A stretch of 64,000 nt of DNA, taken from the NCBI RefSeq assembly GCF_027111335.1, contig NZ_CP114288.1, positions 1,922,001-1,986,000 on the forward strand, written 5' to 3'. The DNA comes from Flavobacterium aquiphilum (GTDB lineage Bacteria; Bacteroidota; Bacteroidia; Flavobacteriales; Flavobacteriaceae). Below, one piece after another: positions 42,579-52,755 of the stretch; position 1 is the stretch's first letter, and every line of letters begins with the position of its first letter. Made by a program: the position numbers and the translations under genes. The notes beneath the pieces are model-generated. The model worked only from the letters and a program-made list of their open reading frames with translations. It searched no databases and was not told where the DNA came from.

Positions 42579-42605
42579 ATACCCCCGACACAATTGCCGA
42601 GGGTA
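42579..42605 (-). terminator. Terminator of the MarR-nitroreductase-YceI unit
   Basis: Minus-strand TACCCTCGGCAATTGTGTCGGGGGTA-type stem (arms TACCC/GGGTA with inner CGGC/GTCGG), followed by TTTTTTTT. Confidence 0.75.
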
Positions 42606-42627
42606 CTTTCCATTAAATGATCTAAAA

Positions 42628-43194
42628 TTAAAATTTCAAGTTCACTGTCAAGTCGAAATCATCGTAGATTGTTTTGTCTCCCAATCCTTCGAAGAAACTT
42701 TTTGAACCGTATTTGATATCGTATTTAGTTCTGTCTACTTGGAATGATGTCGTTGCGGTATTTCCGTTTACGGTGATATCAAAAGTAACAGGGTTTGTTT
42801 TTGCTTTGATAGTCAAATCGGCAGTTACAGTATATACGTTGTTTGCTTTAGCAGCGATAGTTTTGAAAACTAGAGTTGCAGTAGGGTATTTGTCAGTTCC
42901 AAAAAAGTCATCGGCTTTCAAGTGACCGTTTAATTTTCCTAAGTATTCTCCAGTTAAATCTGTAGAAGTAAGAGATGGCATATCAACCACGAAAGAACCT
43001 CCAGTTAATTTATTTTTTTTGAAAACCAAAGAACCGCTTTTGAAAGCTACAGTTCCAGAGTGTTGTCCAGTTACCTTTTTTCCAACCCAGTTGATTGTAC
43101 TTTTTGAAACATCTATTTTTTTAGTTTGTGCAGATACAGTTAATGTAGATAAAGCTACTACGAATGCTAAGGCAATTGTTTTTAAATTTTTCAT
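42628..43194 (-). CDS. YceI-family exported protein
   Basis: The 188-residue paralogue of the protein at 40068-40634, with a signal peptide (TVSAQ cleavage) and YceI features: KSTINWVGKKVTGQHSGTV and LNGHLKADDFFGTDKY. It lies 53 bp after the nitroreductase stop, so it belongs to the MarR unit. Association of a lipid-carrier fold with a nitroreductase suggests a quinone- or isoprenoid-related stress function, by context only. Confidence 0.9.
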   Translation of the reverse strand: MKNLKTIALAFVVALSTLTVSAQTKKIDVSKSTINWVGKKVTGQHSGTVAFKSGSLVFKKNKLTGGSFVVDMPSLTSTDLTGEYLGKLNGHLKADDFFGTDKYPTATLVFKTIAAKANNVYTVTADLTIKAKTNPVTFDITVNGNTATTSFQVDRTKYDIKYGSKSFFEGLGDKTIYDDFDLTVNLKF

Positions 43195-43247
43195 GTGTGT
43201 AAATTGTTTAATTTGATTTAATTGATTTTAATTTGAATTAGTAATTA

Positions 43248-43880
43248 TTATAAGGTAACAAATAAGTCTTCTTGTGATTTTCTTACTTTTTTGTAAAATT
43301 GAGTGGCATCTTCTTCGTGACGGTATCCAACAGTTGCGATTAACGAAGCATTAAGATTTTGTTTGTCTAATCCTAGTATTTCGTTTACTTGTGCGGGAAC
43401 AAAACCTTCCATTGGAGTTACGTCAATTTTAAGTTCGGCAGCTGCATTAAGTAAATTTCCAAGTGCCAGGTAAGTTTGTTTTGAAGTCCAAACGTTTTTA
43501 ACTGCTGGTTCCAAAGTCGAAATTTTCGATTTCATGAAGTCACCATATCCAGCTAATGATTCTAATGGAGTTTCTCTTGTTTCGCTGATAGCGTTCAAAA
43601 ATTTATCGATTGTTTCGTCTCCAACATTTGTTTCGTTTGCAAAAATGAATAAATGTGATGCATCGACGATTTGTGTTTGCCCCCAGGCAGCAGGTTGTAA
43701 TTGTGCTCTCAATTCCGGATTTTCAATAATAAGAACTTTGTAAGGTTGTAAACCATATGAGGATGAACTCATACGAATTGCTTCTTTTAAAGTGTTTAAA
43801 TCTTCGTCAGAAACTTTTTTAGTTGCATCAAATTTCTTTGTTGCATATCTCCAGTTTTGATTGTTCAAAAAATTGCTCAT
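43248..43880 (-). CDS. NfsB-like FMN nitroreductase family protein
   Basis: A 210-residue nitroreductase-fold flavoprotein. The N-terminal LNNQNWRYATKKFDATKKV and RMSSSSYGLQPYKVLII are family features binding FMN. It probably reduces quinones or nitro compounds with NAD(P)H. It starts 14 bp after the MarR stop, so it is cotranscribed with and probably controlled by MarR. Substrate specificity is not readable. Confidence 0.9.
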   Translation of the reverse strand: MSNFLNNQNWRYATKKFDATKKVSDEDLNTLKEAIRMSSSSYGLQPYKVLIIENPELRAQLQPAAWGQTQIVDASHLFIFANETNVGDETIDKFLNAISETRETPLESLAGYGDFMKSKISTLEPAVKNVWTSKQTYLALGNLLNAAAELKIDVTPMEGFVPAQVNEILGLDKQNLNASLIATVGYRHEEDATQFYKKVRKSQEDLFVTL

Positions 43881-43893
43881 AATATATTCGTAT

Positions 43894-44349
43894 TTATTTA
43901 GTTCGATATTTTTCTAGTAATGTATTCAATTGTATTAATTCTTCTTCGGTTAGATTTTTTGCAAAGAAATCTTCATGCTCCTTTACTTTTGGATCCAATT
44001 CGGTTAATAAATCCATCCCTTTTTGAGTAATCAATACTTCAATCTTTCTTCGGTTATCGGGGCAAACATTTCTTGTGACCAAATCTTTGAGTAATAATTT
44101 ATCAACAAGTCTTGTTGTATTGCTTGTCCTAGCCAGCATTCGTTCCTGTATGATGCACATATTGGCAGGACAACCTTTTTGTCCTCTCAATATTCGTAAC
44201 ACATTGTATTGTTCTGCTGAAATGTCATAAGGTTTTATGATTTCATTAAAACGTTCAATGATGACATTTTGTGTATACATCAAATTCAAAACCACTCTTG
44301 TTGCTTTATTATAGTCAACTGTACTTTTTAACTCCTCTTCAATTCTCAT
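43894..44349 (-). CDS. MarR-family regulator
   Basis: A 151-residue MarR regulator when started at MRIEEELKS. The longer start at 44388 was rejected because a -7 element and an operator lie between the two ATGs. The winged helix contains SAEQYNVLRILRGQKGCPANM and TRLVDKLLLKDLVTRNVCPDNRRKI (wing with Arg-Arg-Lys; both in parts). It probably represses its own transcription and that of the nitroreductase and YceI genes by binding the two identical-type palindromes at 44365-44410. The inducer is unknown. Confidence 0.88.
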   Translation of the reverse strand: MRIEEELKSTVDYNKATRVVLNLMYTQNVIIERFNEIIKPYDISAEQYNVLRILRGQKGCPANMCIIQERMLARTSNTTRLVDKLLLKDLVTRNVCPDNRRKIEVLITQKGMDLLTELDPKVKEHEDFFAKNLTEEELIQLNTLLEKYRTK

Positions 44350-44364
44350 ATTTGTAGGTGTCTT

Positions 44365-44410
44365 ATTTGTTGATACAAATGTAGTCATATTTAAATTTGT
44401 ATATACAAAT
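44365..44410 (-). promoter_or_regulatory. marR promoter with two MarR-type operators
   Basis: ATTTGTTGATACAAAT (44365-44380) and ATTTGTATATACAAAT (44395-44410) are 16-bp palindromes of the same pattern. Minus-strand TACATTTG (-7, 44376-44383) and TTTG (-33, 44406-44409) overlap the two sites with a 22-nt spacing, so binding would block both promoter elements. Confidence 0.8.
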
Positions 44411-44621
44411 GTTAAAGTTAAATTTTTGTTAATAAATTTAAATCCTTTTTAATTGTTGAGGTTGTAGATTCTGAAAAAAAATAATAAATAATCTTTTAGG
44501 CGAGTTTTTCAATAGATCCGATTTATTTGCTTTTTACTGAGGTTTGTTTTTTTTTCTAAAAGACTATGCTATATTTATAAAAAAATGACATATTAAATAT
44601 TAAATTATTTGATTTTTGATA

Positions 44622-46637
44622 ATGGAAAAGCTAAAAAAGGAATTTACTTATGAAGAATTACTCCAAAAAGTAAAGGAGCAGGAGCAACATATTAAAGAAT
44701 TAAATGAAGAAAAGAATGCTATTACCAATTTTGAGTATTTTGTAAAAGAATCACCAGATTTAATATGCATTGCCGATACTAATGCCTATTTCAAAGTAAT
44801 CAACGAAGGTTTTGTCAAAGTCTTGGGCTATTCTAAGGAAGAATTGTTGTCAAAACCATTTCTTCAATTTATTCATCCGGAAGATTTAGAGAAAACTTTG
44901 GCAGAAGTCAAGAATTTGACAAAAAAACATCCGACTATTGATTTTGAAAACCGATACATAACTAAAAACGGGGAAACTGTTTTTTTGCAATGGAAAGCCA
45001 ATTTGCACACCACAAATAATTTAATCTACGGCATTGCCAGAGATGTTACGCAGATTAGAAAAACTGAGGAAAAACTTTTATCAAGTGAAAAATCACTTAA
45101 TGAGGCACAGCGAATTGCTAAAATTGGGAGTTGGGACTTTCATTTGACAACTCAGGAATTAAATTGGTCCAACGAATTATATGAGATATTCGAAATTGAA
45201 AACAATCCTCATGACTCCGAACTGTATGCTAAATATCTATCAAGTTTTCTACCCGAAGATGCGGAACTATTAAATAGAAACGTTTACAACACTATTTCGA
45301 ACAAGATTCCTTATGAAATGGAGCATCGAATAATTTTGGCTAACCAAAGAATGAAGTGGGTGTTTTGTACGGGAGTTCCGGTTTTGGATAAAAATGATAA
45401 TGTCGTCTCTTTAAAAGGAGTGGTTCAGGATATTACCCAGAAGAAGCTGATTGATGAGACTATTAAAGCTAAAGAAAAAGCCGAGGCTGCTAATAAGGCT
45501 AAATCAGATTTTCTGGCCAATATGACTCATGAAATTAGGACTCCTCTTAATGGAATAGTTGGTTTTACTGATTTGTTATTAAAGACAAAATTTGATAATG
45601 ACCAATTAGAATATCTCAAATCAGTCAATGAATCGGCTAATGCATTGATGGAAATCATCAGTAATATTCTTGATTTTTCAAAAATAGAGGCGGGAAAATT
45701 GGAATTGAGCTTTGAAGAAATTGATATTATACAATTGCTAAACCAAATTATCAATTTGTTTAAATACGAAGCAAACCACAAGAAAATTGATTTAGAGCTG
45801 GAGATCGATTCTAATGTTCCAAAATACATCAAAGGAGATTCTTTTCGATTAAAACAAATATTGGTCAATTTGTTGAGTAATGCGATGAAGTTTACTTTTT
45901 CGGGTTATATAAAATTGAAGGTTGCTCAGGTCGAGGAGGAAGATTCAGTTTCAAAAATCAAATTTTCGGTGCTGGATACAGGAATTGGAATTATGGATTA
46001 TAATCAAAAGAAAATTTTTCAATCCTTTATTCAGGCTGATAACACCACAACCCGAAAATATGGAGGAACAGGTTTGGGATTGGCAATTTCAAATCAACTT
46101 TTGGCTTTAAAGAACAGTGAGTTAGAATTAATCAGTACTTATGGTGTAGGAAGTGAATTCTTTTTTACAGTTGCTTTCGAGAAAATTTTATTTAAAAAAA
46201 GAGCTATTGAAGAAAAACTGAATTCTGTTGTACATATCCCTTTTCGTTTGTCTAATTCGCTGACTAATTTTAAGGTATTAGTTGTCGAAGACAATAAAAT
46301 AAATATGCTTTTGGCTAAAACTTTAATCAAAAAAATCATAAAGAACTGTGAATTGATCGAAGCTACAAATGGCTTTGAAGCCGTAGTTTTGGCCGAAGAA
46401 AGATTACCCGACTTAATTTTTATGGATATTCAAATGCCAATTCGTAACGGGTACGATGCTACTTTGGAAATCCGAAAAAAAGAAAAAACTAAGCACATTC
46501 CCGTAATTGCGTTGACGGCAGGAGTTTTGAATGGAGAAAAAGAAAAGTGCATTGAACACGGAATGTCTGATTATCTAACAAAGCCTATTGTACAGTTTGA
46601 ACTTGAAAAAGTGTTGTTAAAATGGTTGAATGATTAA
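44622..46637 (+). CDS. Hybrid histidine kinase, PAS-PAS-HisKA-HATPase-REC
   Basis: A 671-residue soluble hybrid kinase started at the ATG; an earlier TTG at 44616 is less likely. There is an N-terminal coiled coil, two PAS domains (about 35-155 and 155-285), then HisKA with H303 in [10 protein letters not shown], an ATPase domain with NLLSNAMKFT and TGLGLAIS, and a receiver with acceptor D602 in MDIQMPIRNGY. No membrane segment, DNA-binding output or Hpt domain is present, so a partner Hpt or response regulator must be elsewhere. It is paralogous to the next gene. Confidence 0.92.
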   Translation: MEKLKKEFTYEELLQKVKEQEQHIKELNEEKNAITNFEYFVKESPDLICIADTNAYFKVINEGFVKVLGYSKEELLSKPFLQFIHPEDLEKTLAEVKNLTKKHPTIDFENRYITKNGETVFLQWKANLHTTNNLIYGIARDVTQIRKTEEKLLSSEKSLNEAQRIAKIGSWDFHLTTQELNWSNELYEIFEIENNPHDSELYAKYLSSFLPEDAELLNRNVYNTISNKIPYEMEHRIILANQRMKWVFCTGVPVLDKNDNVVSLKGVVQDITQKKLIDETIKAKEKAEAANKAKSDFLANMTHEIRTPLNGIVGFTDLLLKTKFDNDQLEYLKSVNESANALMEIISNILDFSKIEAGKLELSFEEIDIIQLLNQIINLFKYEANHKKIDLELEIDSNVPKYIKGDSFRLKQILVNLLSNAMKFTFSGYIKLKVAQVEEEDSVSKIKFSVLDTGIGIMDYNQKKIFQSFIQADNTTTRKYGGTGLGLAISNQLLALKNSELELISTYGVGSEFFFTVAFEKILFKKRAIEEKLNSVVHIPFRLSNSLTNFKVLVVEDNKINMLLAKTLIKKIIKNCELIEATNGFEAVVLAEERLPDLIFMDIQMPIRNGYDATLEIRKKEKTKHIPVIALTAGVLNGEKEKCIEHGMSDYLTKPIVQFELEKVLLKWLND

Positions 46638-46880
46638 TGCTTTAATGTAAGGAATATTTTAGCTTAAATAGATCAATTTCAGGGAGACAAAAAGTTAGTT
46701 ATTAATGGTTTATGTAGCTTAAGTTTCGTATATTTAAATGGCATTTTGGTTACTTGTTTTTGTTTGTTAATTCAATTTTGCTTTGTGATTATGAAATGAG
46801 CATGACTACAAAATTGGGCGCAGTACCAATGGTGATATGCTAATTTCATATGATCGATAAAAAACAATAAATATCAACAT

Positions 46881-49802
46881 ATGAAAGAAACTCTACCATC
46901 AGTTGAAGAATTGTTACAAAAGATCAAGAAGCAAGAGCGTAAGATTTCTTTATTGCAAAAGAAGATAGATTCAATTGCTAATTTTGAATTTTTCACCCGG
47001 GAAACTTCTGATTTCATTTGTGTTACCGATTTAAATAGATATTTGAAGGAATTCAATCTTGTGTTCATGAACAAGTTAGGATATTCCAAAAAGGAATTAT
47101 TGGTGGATAGTTATACCAAATTTTTCTATCCGGAAGACCTTGAAATATCATATCAAGCATTTCAAGAACTTTTAAATGGAAGTACCTCAGTTACCTTTGA
47201 GAACAGGATTGTTACCAAGAAAGGAGAACTTTTGTCAGTACAATGGACATCCATTATCAATCCTGAAAAAACTTTAATTTATTCCATAGGAAGAGATATT
47301 ACCGACATTAGAAAAATTCAAGAACAGCTGGTTACTAGTGAAAGTTTATTGAATGATGCCCAAAAAATTGCAAAAATAGGTAGTTGGGAATTCAATCTGA
47401 AAACTCAGGAATTGGTTTGGTCCAAAGAATTGTATCATATTTTTGAAATTCCCTTTGGTACCAAAGAAAACTTGTATGAACTATATCTGAGTTGTTTTTC
47501 GGAAGAAGACAGGGAGATTCTCTACAAAAAAATAGATGAATCGATTAAAACAAAATTACCTTATGAAATAGAACATAAACTGAATTTTGCTGATAATCGT
47601 TTTAAATGGGTTTTTGGAACCGCAGTTCCGATCACAAATGATAAAGGAGAAATTGTTATGCTGAAGGGAGTCGCCCAGGACATAACTGAGAAAAAAAGGA
47701 TTGAGAGTGAAATTTTGGCCAAAGAAAAAGAATTCGAGGAAATCAAAGAGAAAGAAAGAGAACAGCAAAGCAATGCCAAATTCAGAAACTATGTTGAAAA
47801 TGCGCCCGATGGTGTAATGGTTGTGGACAATGATGGGAATTTTTTAGAAGTAAATCCTGCCGCAACAAAAATTACTGGTTATTCCAAAAAAAAGCTGCTA
47901 AAAAAAACATTTAGGGATTTGATTCCGACAGATTCATTGAGTAAAATTGAAAGTTTGTTTGAAACTCTTTCTTTGAAAGGGACTTCAAATGAAGTAGTTA
48001 AATTTATAAATAAAGCAAAAACTGTAAGGTTTTGGTCCATTGATGCCGTTAAATTATCGGAAAAACAGGTTTTATTATTTGTAAAAGATATAACAGAAAG
48101 AAAAAATGCCGAAACGAAATTAAAAGAAAGCGAACTGTTCTTGAAAGAAACCCAAAGTATAGCGAGATTGGGGTCTTATAGCATTGATTTGCGCACCGGA
48201 AAATGGGGGAGAACTGATATATTGAATGCTATTTTGGGAATAGATGCCGATTATGATTTGAATCAGCAAACTTGGCCAGAGTTTCTTCATCCTGATTGGC
48301 GGGAACCTTTGGAGGAATATTTCCAGGAAGAAGTCATTAAAAAAAGAAAACCATTCAACAAGGAATATAAAATCATAAGAGCAAGTGACAAAGCAGAACG
48401 CTGGTTACACGGAATAGGGAATTTAAAATATGATGAAGATGATAATCCTTCTGTTGTAGTAGGAACTATTCGCGATATAACAGATCGTAAATTATTGGAA
48501 TTGGAATTAATACGATCTAAAGAAAAAGCCGAAGAAAACGAAAAGGATTTGTATGTTAAATATATAGAATACGAGGAGATTAATCAGGAGTTGAAAGAGA
48601 CCAACAGGGAGCTTAAAAAAGCAAAAATTCAGGCCGAGGAAGCTAATAAAGCCAAGTCAGACTTTTTGTCCAATATGAGTCACGAGATTAGGACTCCGCT
48701 AAACGGTATAGTTGGTTTTACCGATTTATTGATGAAGACCAATCTGGAAAAAAATCAGTTGGAATACATGTCAACTATTAATGTTTCGGCAAATTCCCTT
48801 ATGGAAATCATTAATGATATACTTGATTTTTCAAAAATTGAATCGGGAAAATTAGATTTATACATAGAAGATATTGATCTTTTTGTGTTGTTGCATCAGG
48901 TGATTGATTTGTTTAAACATCAGGCCAATATCAAAAATATTGAGTTGATATTAAATATAGAGGAGAATGTGCCACAATATGTCTGTGCCGATTCGATTCG
49001 ATTGAAACAAATATTGGTGAATTTAATGAGTAATGCTCTGAAATTTACTTCTTTCGGACATATTAATTTGGATGCTGAGTTGGTAAAAGAATCTAAGAAT
49101 AACGTAACTATAAAATTCTCCATTAAAGATACCGGAATTGGAATTAAGCAATATAACCAAAAGAAAATTTTCAATTCTTTTGTGCAAGAAGAAAGTGCTA
49201 CTTCAAAAAAATTTGGTGGCACCGGATTGGGCTTGGCTATTTCCAATTTATTGCTTGGATTAATGAAGAGCAATCTACAGTTGAAAAGTAAATACGGCGA
49301 TGGTAGTGATTTTTTCTTTTTAATCAAATTTAAAAAAGCGAACCCAATAAAAGATACTTATGTTGAATTGACTCCGCAAAAAGAAATTAGAAAGATAGAA
49401 TATGCAAATAATTTAGAAGCGTTGCGTATTTTGATTGTTGAAGACAACAAAATAAATATGTTTCTGACCAAAACTTTAGTGAAACGAATTATTCCGAATG
49501 CCGTTATTCTAGAAGCAACAGATGGAAAATTGGCGATAGATCAATTGGAAATTAATAAGCCCGATTTGATTTTGATGGATATTCAGATGCCAATAAAAAA
49601 CGGGTATGAAGCCACAATGGAAATTAGAAACCATAAAGGAGCTGACAAAATCCCTATCATTGCTCTAACGGCAGGAATTATGGTTGGTGAAAAGGACAAA
49701 TGCCTTGAGTTTGGTATGAATGATTATGTTTCTAAGCCAATAATCGAAGACGATTTGGATTTAATATTTCGAAAATGGTTGCCTCAAAAACAATTGAGTT
49801 AG
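46881..49802 (+). CDS. Hybrid histidine kinase with four PAS domains
   Basis: A 973-residue soluble hybrid kinase, paralogous to the upstream gene: an N-terminal coiled coil, four PAS-type domains up to about residue 560, a coiled-coil linker, HisKA (H601 in [11 protein letters not shown]), HATPase ([10 protein letters not shown] and [10 protein letters not shown]) and REC (D900 in [11 protein letters not shown]). It is separated from the first kinase by 243 bp without another gene. The two probably arose by tandem duplication with gain of two PAS domains here. The signal and output partner are unknown. Confidence 0.92.
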   Translation: MKETLPSVEELLQKIKKQERKISLLQKKIDSIANFEFFTRETSDFICVTDLNRYLKEFNLVFMNKLGYSKKELLVDSYTKFFYPEDLEISYQAFQELLNGSTSVTFENRIVTKKGELLSVQWTSIINPEKTLIYSIGRDITDIRKIQEQLVTSESLLNDAQKIAKIGSWEFNLKTQELVWSKELYHIFEIPFGTKENLYELYLSCFSEEDREILYKKIDESIKTKLPYEIEHKLNFADNRFKWVFGTAVPITNDKGEIVMLKGVAQDITEKKRIESEILAKEKEFEEIKEKEREQQSNAKFRNYVENAPDGVMVVDNDGNFLEVNPAATKITGYSKKKLLKKTFRDLIPTDSLSKIESLFETLSLKGTSNEVVKFINKAKTVRFWSIDAVKLSEKQVLLFVKDITERKNAETKLKESELFLKETQSIARLGSYSIDLRTGKWGRTDILNAILGIDADYDLNQQTWPEFLHPDWREPLEEYFQEEVIKKRKPFNKEYKIIRASDKAERWLHGIGNLKYDEDDNPSVVVGTIRDITDRKLLELELIRSKEKAEENEKDLYVKYIEYEEINQELKETNRELKKAKIQAEEANKAKSDFLSNMSHEIRTPLNGIVGFTDLLMKTNLEKNQLEYMSTINVSANSLMEIINDILDFSKIESGKLDLYIEDIDLFVLLHQVIDLFKHQANIKNIELILNIEENVPQYVCADSIRLKQILVNLMSNALKFTSFGHINLDAELVKESKNNVTIKFSIKDTGIGIKQYNQKKIFNSFVQEESATSKKFGGTGLGLAISNLLLGLMKSNLQLKSKYGDGSDFFFLIKFKKANPIKDTYVELTPQKEIRKIEYANNLEALRILIVEDNKINMFLTKTLVKRIIPNAVILEATDGKLAIDQLEINKPDLILMDIQMPIKNGYEATMEIRNHKGADKIPIIALTAGIMVGEKDKCLEFGMNDYVSKPIIEDDLDLIFRKWLPQKQLS

Positions 49803-49835
49803 GTTCATTCTTTTAAAAGTCCTAAGAATTTGTTC

Positions 49836-52076
49836 TTATACTCCCAAATTTCTAAACAAATCTTGATAATTAGGATTGTTTGGGTCTAGTTGTTTCAATC
49901 GTAAGGCGGTTTGCTGTGCTTTTGCATTGTTACCACTTTGGATATAGACAAAAGTAAGCGCATAATATAAATCAGAAGTATCAGGATTTATGGCAATACC
50001 TTTTTGTAAAACCGCTTCGGCTTCTTTGAATTTTTTCTTAGCGTTTAGCATCAAGCCATAATTATAATACACTCTCGGATTTTGTGATTTTAAGGATACA
50101 GCTTTCGCAAAAGCGGCTTCAGCAGCAACAGCATTATTCATTTCGTTATAAAGCAAAGCCAAATTATAATAAATACGCTCGTTATTTGGGTCGTTTTTCA
50201 ACGCTTTTTGCAATACTTGTAATGAAGCATCGTTTTTCCCAACCGCATTATACAACGAAGATAAATTAAGCAAAGCATAATTGATTTTGCTGTCTTTTTT
50301 TAATCCTTTCAAATAGAAAGCTTCAGCGTTTACGTAATCTTGAATTTTAAGATAGTAATCTGCTAGCATTACATTTCCAATGGAAAAGTCGGTTTGGTAA
50401 CGAAGATAACTTACTAATTCTTTGTTGGCAGCTTCAAAAGCAGTTGTGTATTGAGTTGGAATTTGGTCTTTTGGTAAACTCACAAAAAGATCTGCAGCAG
50501 CAATACGAACCGCTCTTACTTTATCCAATAATAAAGGGCCTACATTGCTAATCCAATCATTTGGGGCGAAAATAGCTAAGCTACGCAAAGCTCTGTAACG
50601 CACTTGTGCATCTTTATGGTTCAAACAAGACAATATTGTTTTCAAACTCGTTGGTGTATTGATACTGCCAAGGTAGAAAACAGCTGTAGCTTTGATTATA
50701 TTCGGAGTAGTTGGAAGATTAATTAATTGTACCAAATGTGATTCGCTATTGGCATCCAATTTACTTCCGGGAATCAAATCATCGGCAAAATGATATTTTC
50801 GGTTTGGGCCATACCATTTGATTACGGCATTTGCCAATTCTTTTTCCGATTTGTCTTTATGACAATTACTGCAGGCATTTGGAGTGCCATATTTAACCGA
50901 AAGATCGGGACGTGGCACTCTAAAACTGTGATCATGACGCAAATCATTGCCCATATATAATTTACCTGGCATATGGCAGTTTACGCAAAGAGAACCTTTT
51001 GAACCAACAGTATGGAAGGTATGTTTTGGCGTGTCGTATTTTTTTGCGATATGACATTGCAAACAGGTTTGATTATCAATTTTTTTCAGTTTGATGCTGT
51101 GTGGATTATGGCAGTTACTGCATTTTACACCTTTGCTATACATTTTGCTTTGTAAGAAAGAAGTATAAATGTAATCTTCGTCATCAACTTGTCCGTCTGC
51201 ATGAAAAAACTCAGTGTCCGGAATCTGCGGAATGTAGTTATCCATTATTTCCTTGCTGTCAATATGTTTTGGACTAATTTCCGAAACTCTGGCATGACAG
51301 GGAGCACAAGTATTGATCAGTTCCAATTGTCCAGTGTTTTTGGCCAATTTCATAAAACTGCCTGTTACTTTATCTCCTGATTTGTAATCGGAGCCGTTGA
51401 TGTAATTCAAATGTTTTTGTCCGGCACCATGACAACTTTCACAACTAACATTGATTACGCTGTAACTGGTTTTGTAAGTATCGGTTTTGGTGTCGTAATT
51501 TTTGTGCAAATTGGTCGAATGGCAGGTAGCGCACATCGTATTCCAGTTTTGGGCATTTCCTGTCCAATGCAGCCAGTCATGAGAGGGTATTTTTTGCCCT
51601 GCATATTGATTGAACCATTTCTTTTTATTGACATCCCAGCTTAAACGGGGTACTTGCATTCTTCCTCCCGGAAATTGAACCAGATATTGTTGTAAAGGTT
51701 TGTATCCAAAAATATACTTTACTTCAAAATCATGGTTTTTGCCGTCGCTTCCTTCAGTATTGATGAAAAATTTAGAACCTTTTTTATAGAATTTGCTGGT
51801 AACGCCATCGGCGGTGAAAGTCACATTATTAAAATCTCCTCTTACAGTAGAATCATTGGCAGGAAGCATAGACATATAATGGTCGGATTGTTTCCATTGA
51901 TGATGCTCTGTGGTGTGGCATTTTACACAGGATTTATCTCCAACATAGGCATTGTTATCAGAAAGTGTTTCGGTGTATTCACCATCTCTTGAGCTGCAGC
52001 TGTCAACAATAAAAACTCTAAAGATTATAAACAGAATGATGAGGATTCCTATGAGAATTGAAGACTTTTTGAGCAT
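49836..52076 (-). CDS. Octahaem c-type cytochrome with TPR repeats
   Basis: A 746-residue protein starting at MLKKSSILIG (a longer start at 52121 adds no family sequence). An N-terminal membrane helix leads into a domain with eight CxxCH motifs (CVKCH, CATCH, CESCH, CAPCH, CSNCH, CLQCH, CVNCH, CSNCH), about residues 55-370. HEAT-like and then TPR repeats follow (about 400-746). It resembles exported cytochrome c554-type proteins with added TPR scaffolding. Expected location is the periplasm or envelope. It probably transfers electrons in an anaerobic or detoxification path. The partner is unidentified. Confidence 0.88.
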   Translation of the reverse strand: MLKKSSILIGILIILFIIFRVFIVDSCSSRDGEYTETLSDNNAYVGDKSCVKCHTTEHHQWKQSDHYMSMLPANDSTVRGDFNNVTFTADGVTSKFYKKGSKFFINTEGSDGKNHDFEVKYIFGYKPLQQYLVQFPGGRMQVPRLSWDVNKKKWFNQYAGQKIPSHDWLHWTGNAQNWNTMCATCHSTNLHKNYDTKTDTYKTSYSVINVSCESCHGAGQKHLNYINGSDYKSGDKVTGSFMKLAKNTGQLELINTCAPCHARVSEISPKHIDSKEIMDNYIPQIPDTEFFHADGQVDDEDYIYTSFLQSKMYSKGVKCSNCHNPHSIKLKKIDNQTCLQCHIAKKYDTPKHTFHTVGSKGSLCVNCHMPGKLYMGNDLRHDHSFRVPRPDLSVKYGTPNACSNCHKDKSEKELANAVIKWYGPNRKYHFADDLIPGSKLDANSESHLVQLINLPTTPNIIKATAVFYLGSINTPTSLKTILSCLNHKDAQVRYRALRSLAIFAPNDWISNVGPLLLDKVRAVRIAAADLFVSLPKDQIPTQYTTAFEAANKELVSYLRYQTDFSIGNVMLADYYLKIQDYVNAEAFYLKGLKKDSKINYALLNLSSLYNAVGKNDASLQVLQKALKNDPNNERIYYNLALLYNEMNNAVAAEAAFAKAVSLKSQNPRVYYNYGLMLNAKKKFKEAEAVLQKGIAINPDTSDLYYALTFVYIQSGNNAKAQQTALRLKQLDPNNPNYQDLFRNLGV

Positions 52077-52164
52077 AAAGAAGATTTTTGCCAAAAATAT
52101 AGAATTATAAAGCAGTGACAAAGGAGAGACGGCAATAAAATTGTTGCCATTCTTTTTTTTATAA

Positions 52165-52199
52165 AAAAAGAGTGTTTGCAGGTAACAAACACTCTTTTT
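52165..52199 (-). terminator. Terminator after the small secreted protein gene
   Basis: AAAAAGAGTGTTTG / CAAACACTCTTTTT forms a 14-bp perfect stem with a 7-nt loop, and T-rich sequence follows on both strands. Confidence 0.85.
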
Positions 52200-52223
52200 A
52201 GGGTCATTATAAATTAATTACAA

Positions 52224-52400
52224 TTACGCTTTCTTATCAGTCTTTGCTTTGCAGCAAGATTTTGTGGATTTGTCACAAGCTTTTTTTTCTTTAGCCGTGC
52301 ATTCTTTTTTTGAAGTTTCTTTTGGTTTCGTTTCCTGAGCGCTCATGTTCATTCCTGCCGAAAAAAGAGCAACTGCCAAAACTGTGATTAGGTTTTTCAT
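52224..52400 (-). CDS. Small exported Lys/Cys-rich protein
   Basis: A 58-residue ORF read by eye. MKNLITVLAVALFSAG gives a signal peptide with cleavage near MSAQ (residue 22). The mature 36-37 residues are highly charged (Lys/Glu/Thr) with four Cys (C34, C42, C49, C50), ending KSCCKAKTDKKA. A strong terminator lies 25 bp beyond the stop. The composition recalls small periplasmic metal-binding peptides, but no family is recognised. It lies between the octahaem cytochrome and the sulfur cluster, in the same direction. Confidence 0.75.
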   Translation of the reverse strand: MKNLITVLAVALFSAGMNMSAQETKPKETSKKECTAKEKKACDKSTKSCCKAKTDKKA

Positions 52401-52563
52401 AGTTATTTGTTTTGATTAATGATGAGTCAAAAGTATTGTTTTTTTTGAATCACTTTCATTAATTAACTTTTTTATAACTCATTAGTATTAATGCGTTTTA
52501 TATTAGGTAGTTGTGGTTTGAAAGTAATGCTGTTTTGCCACTTTTTAGGACTTTTACTTGGTT

Positions 52564-52755
52564 TTATTTTTTTTGATTTGTAAATAAATTAAAAAATAGT
52601 CCGCCAAGTAAGCTACCATATAAAGTAGAATTCACAGGTTTTGAGGTTATAGCACAACTTCCCGAAGCACAACCCACAAAATGGTAATACAAGTAGCCAG
52701 CTATTGCGCCAGTGAGAATTCCGATTCCGGTGATTAAAATTGCTTTTTGGTTCAT
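52564..52755 (-). CDS. DUF6132-type small membrane protein
   Basis: A 63-residue membrane protein with two hydrophobic segments flanking GCASGSCAITS, a Cys pair typical of DUF6132. Its start overlaps the thioredoxin stop in an ATGA arrangement, so translation is coupled. It belongs to the sulfur-metabolism gene block and may bind a sulfane sulfur or metal, but there is no direct evidence. It is the last gene of the block. Confidence 0.82.
   Translation of the reverse strand: MNQKAILITGIGILTGAIAGYLYYHFVGCASGSCAITSKPVNSTLYGSLLGGLFFNLFTNQKK

Noticed and set aside
44350..44388. Longer MarR N-terminus starting at 44388
   Set aside because: The added codons overlap a promoter -7 element and an operator.
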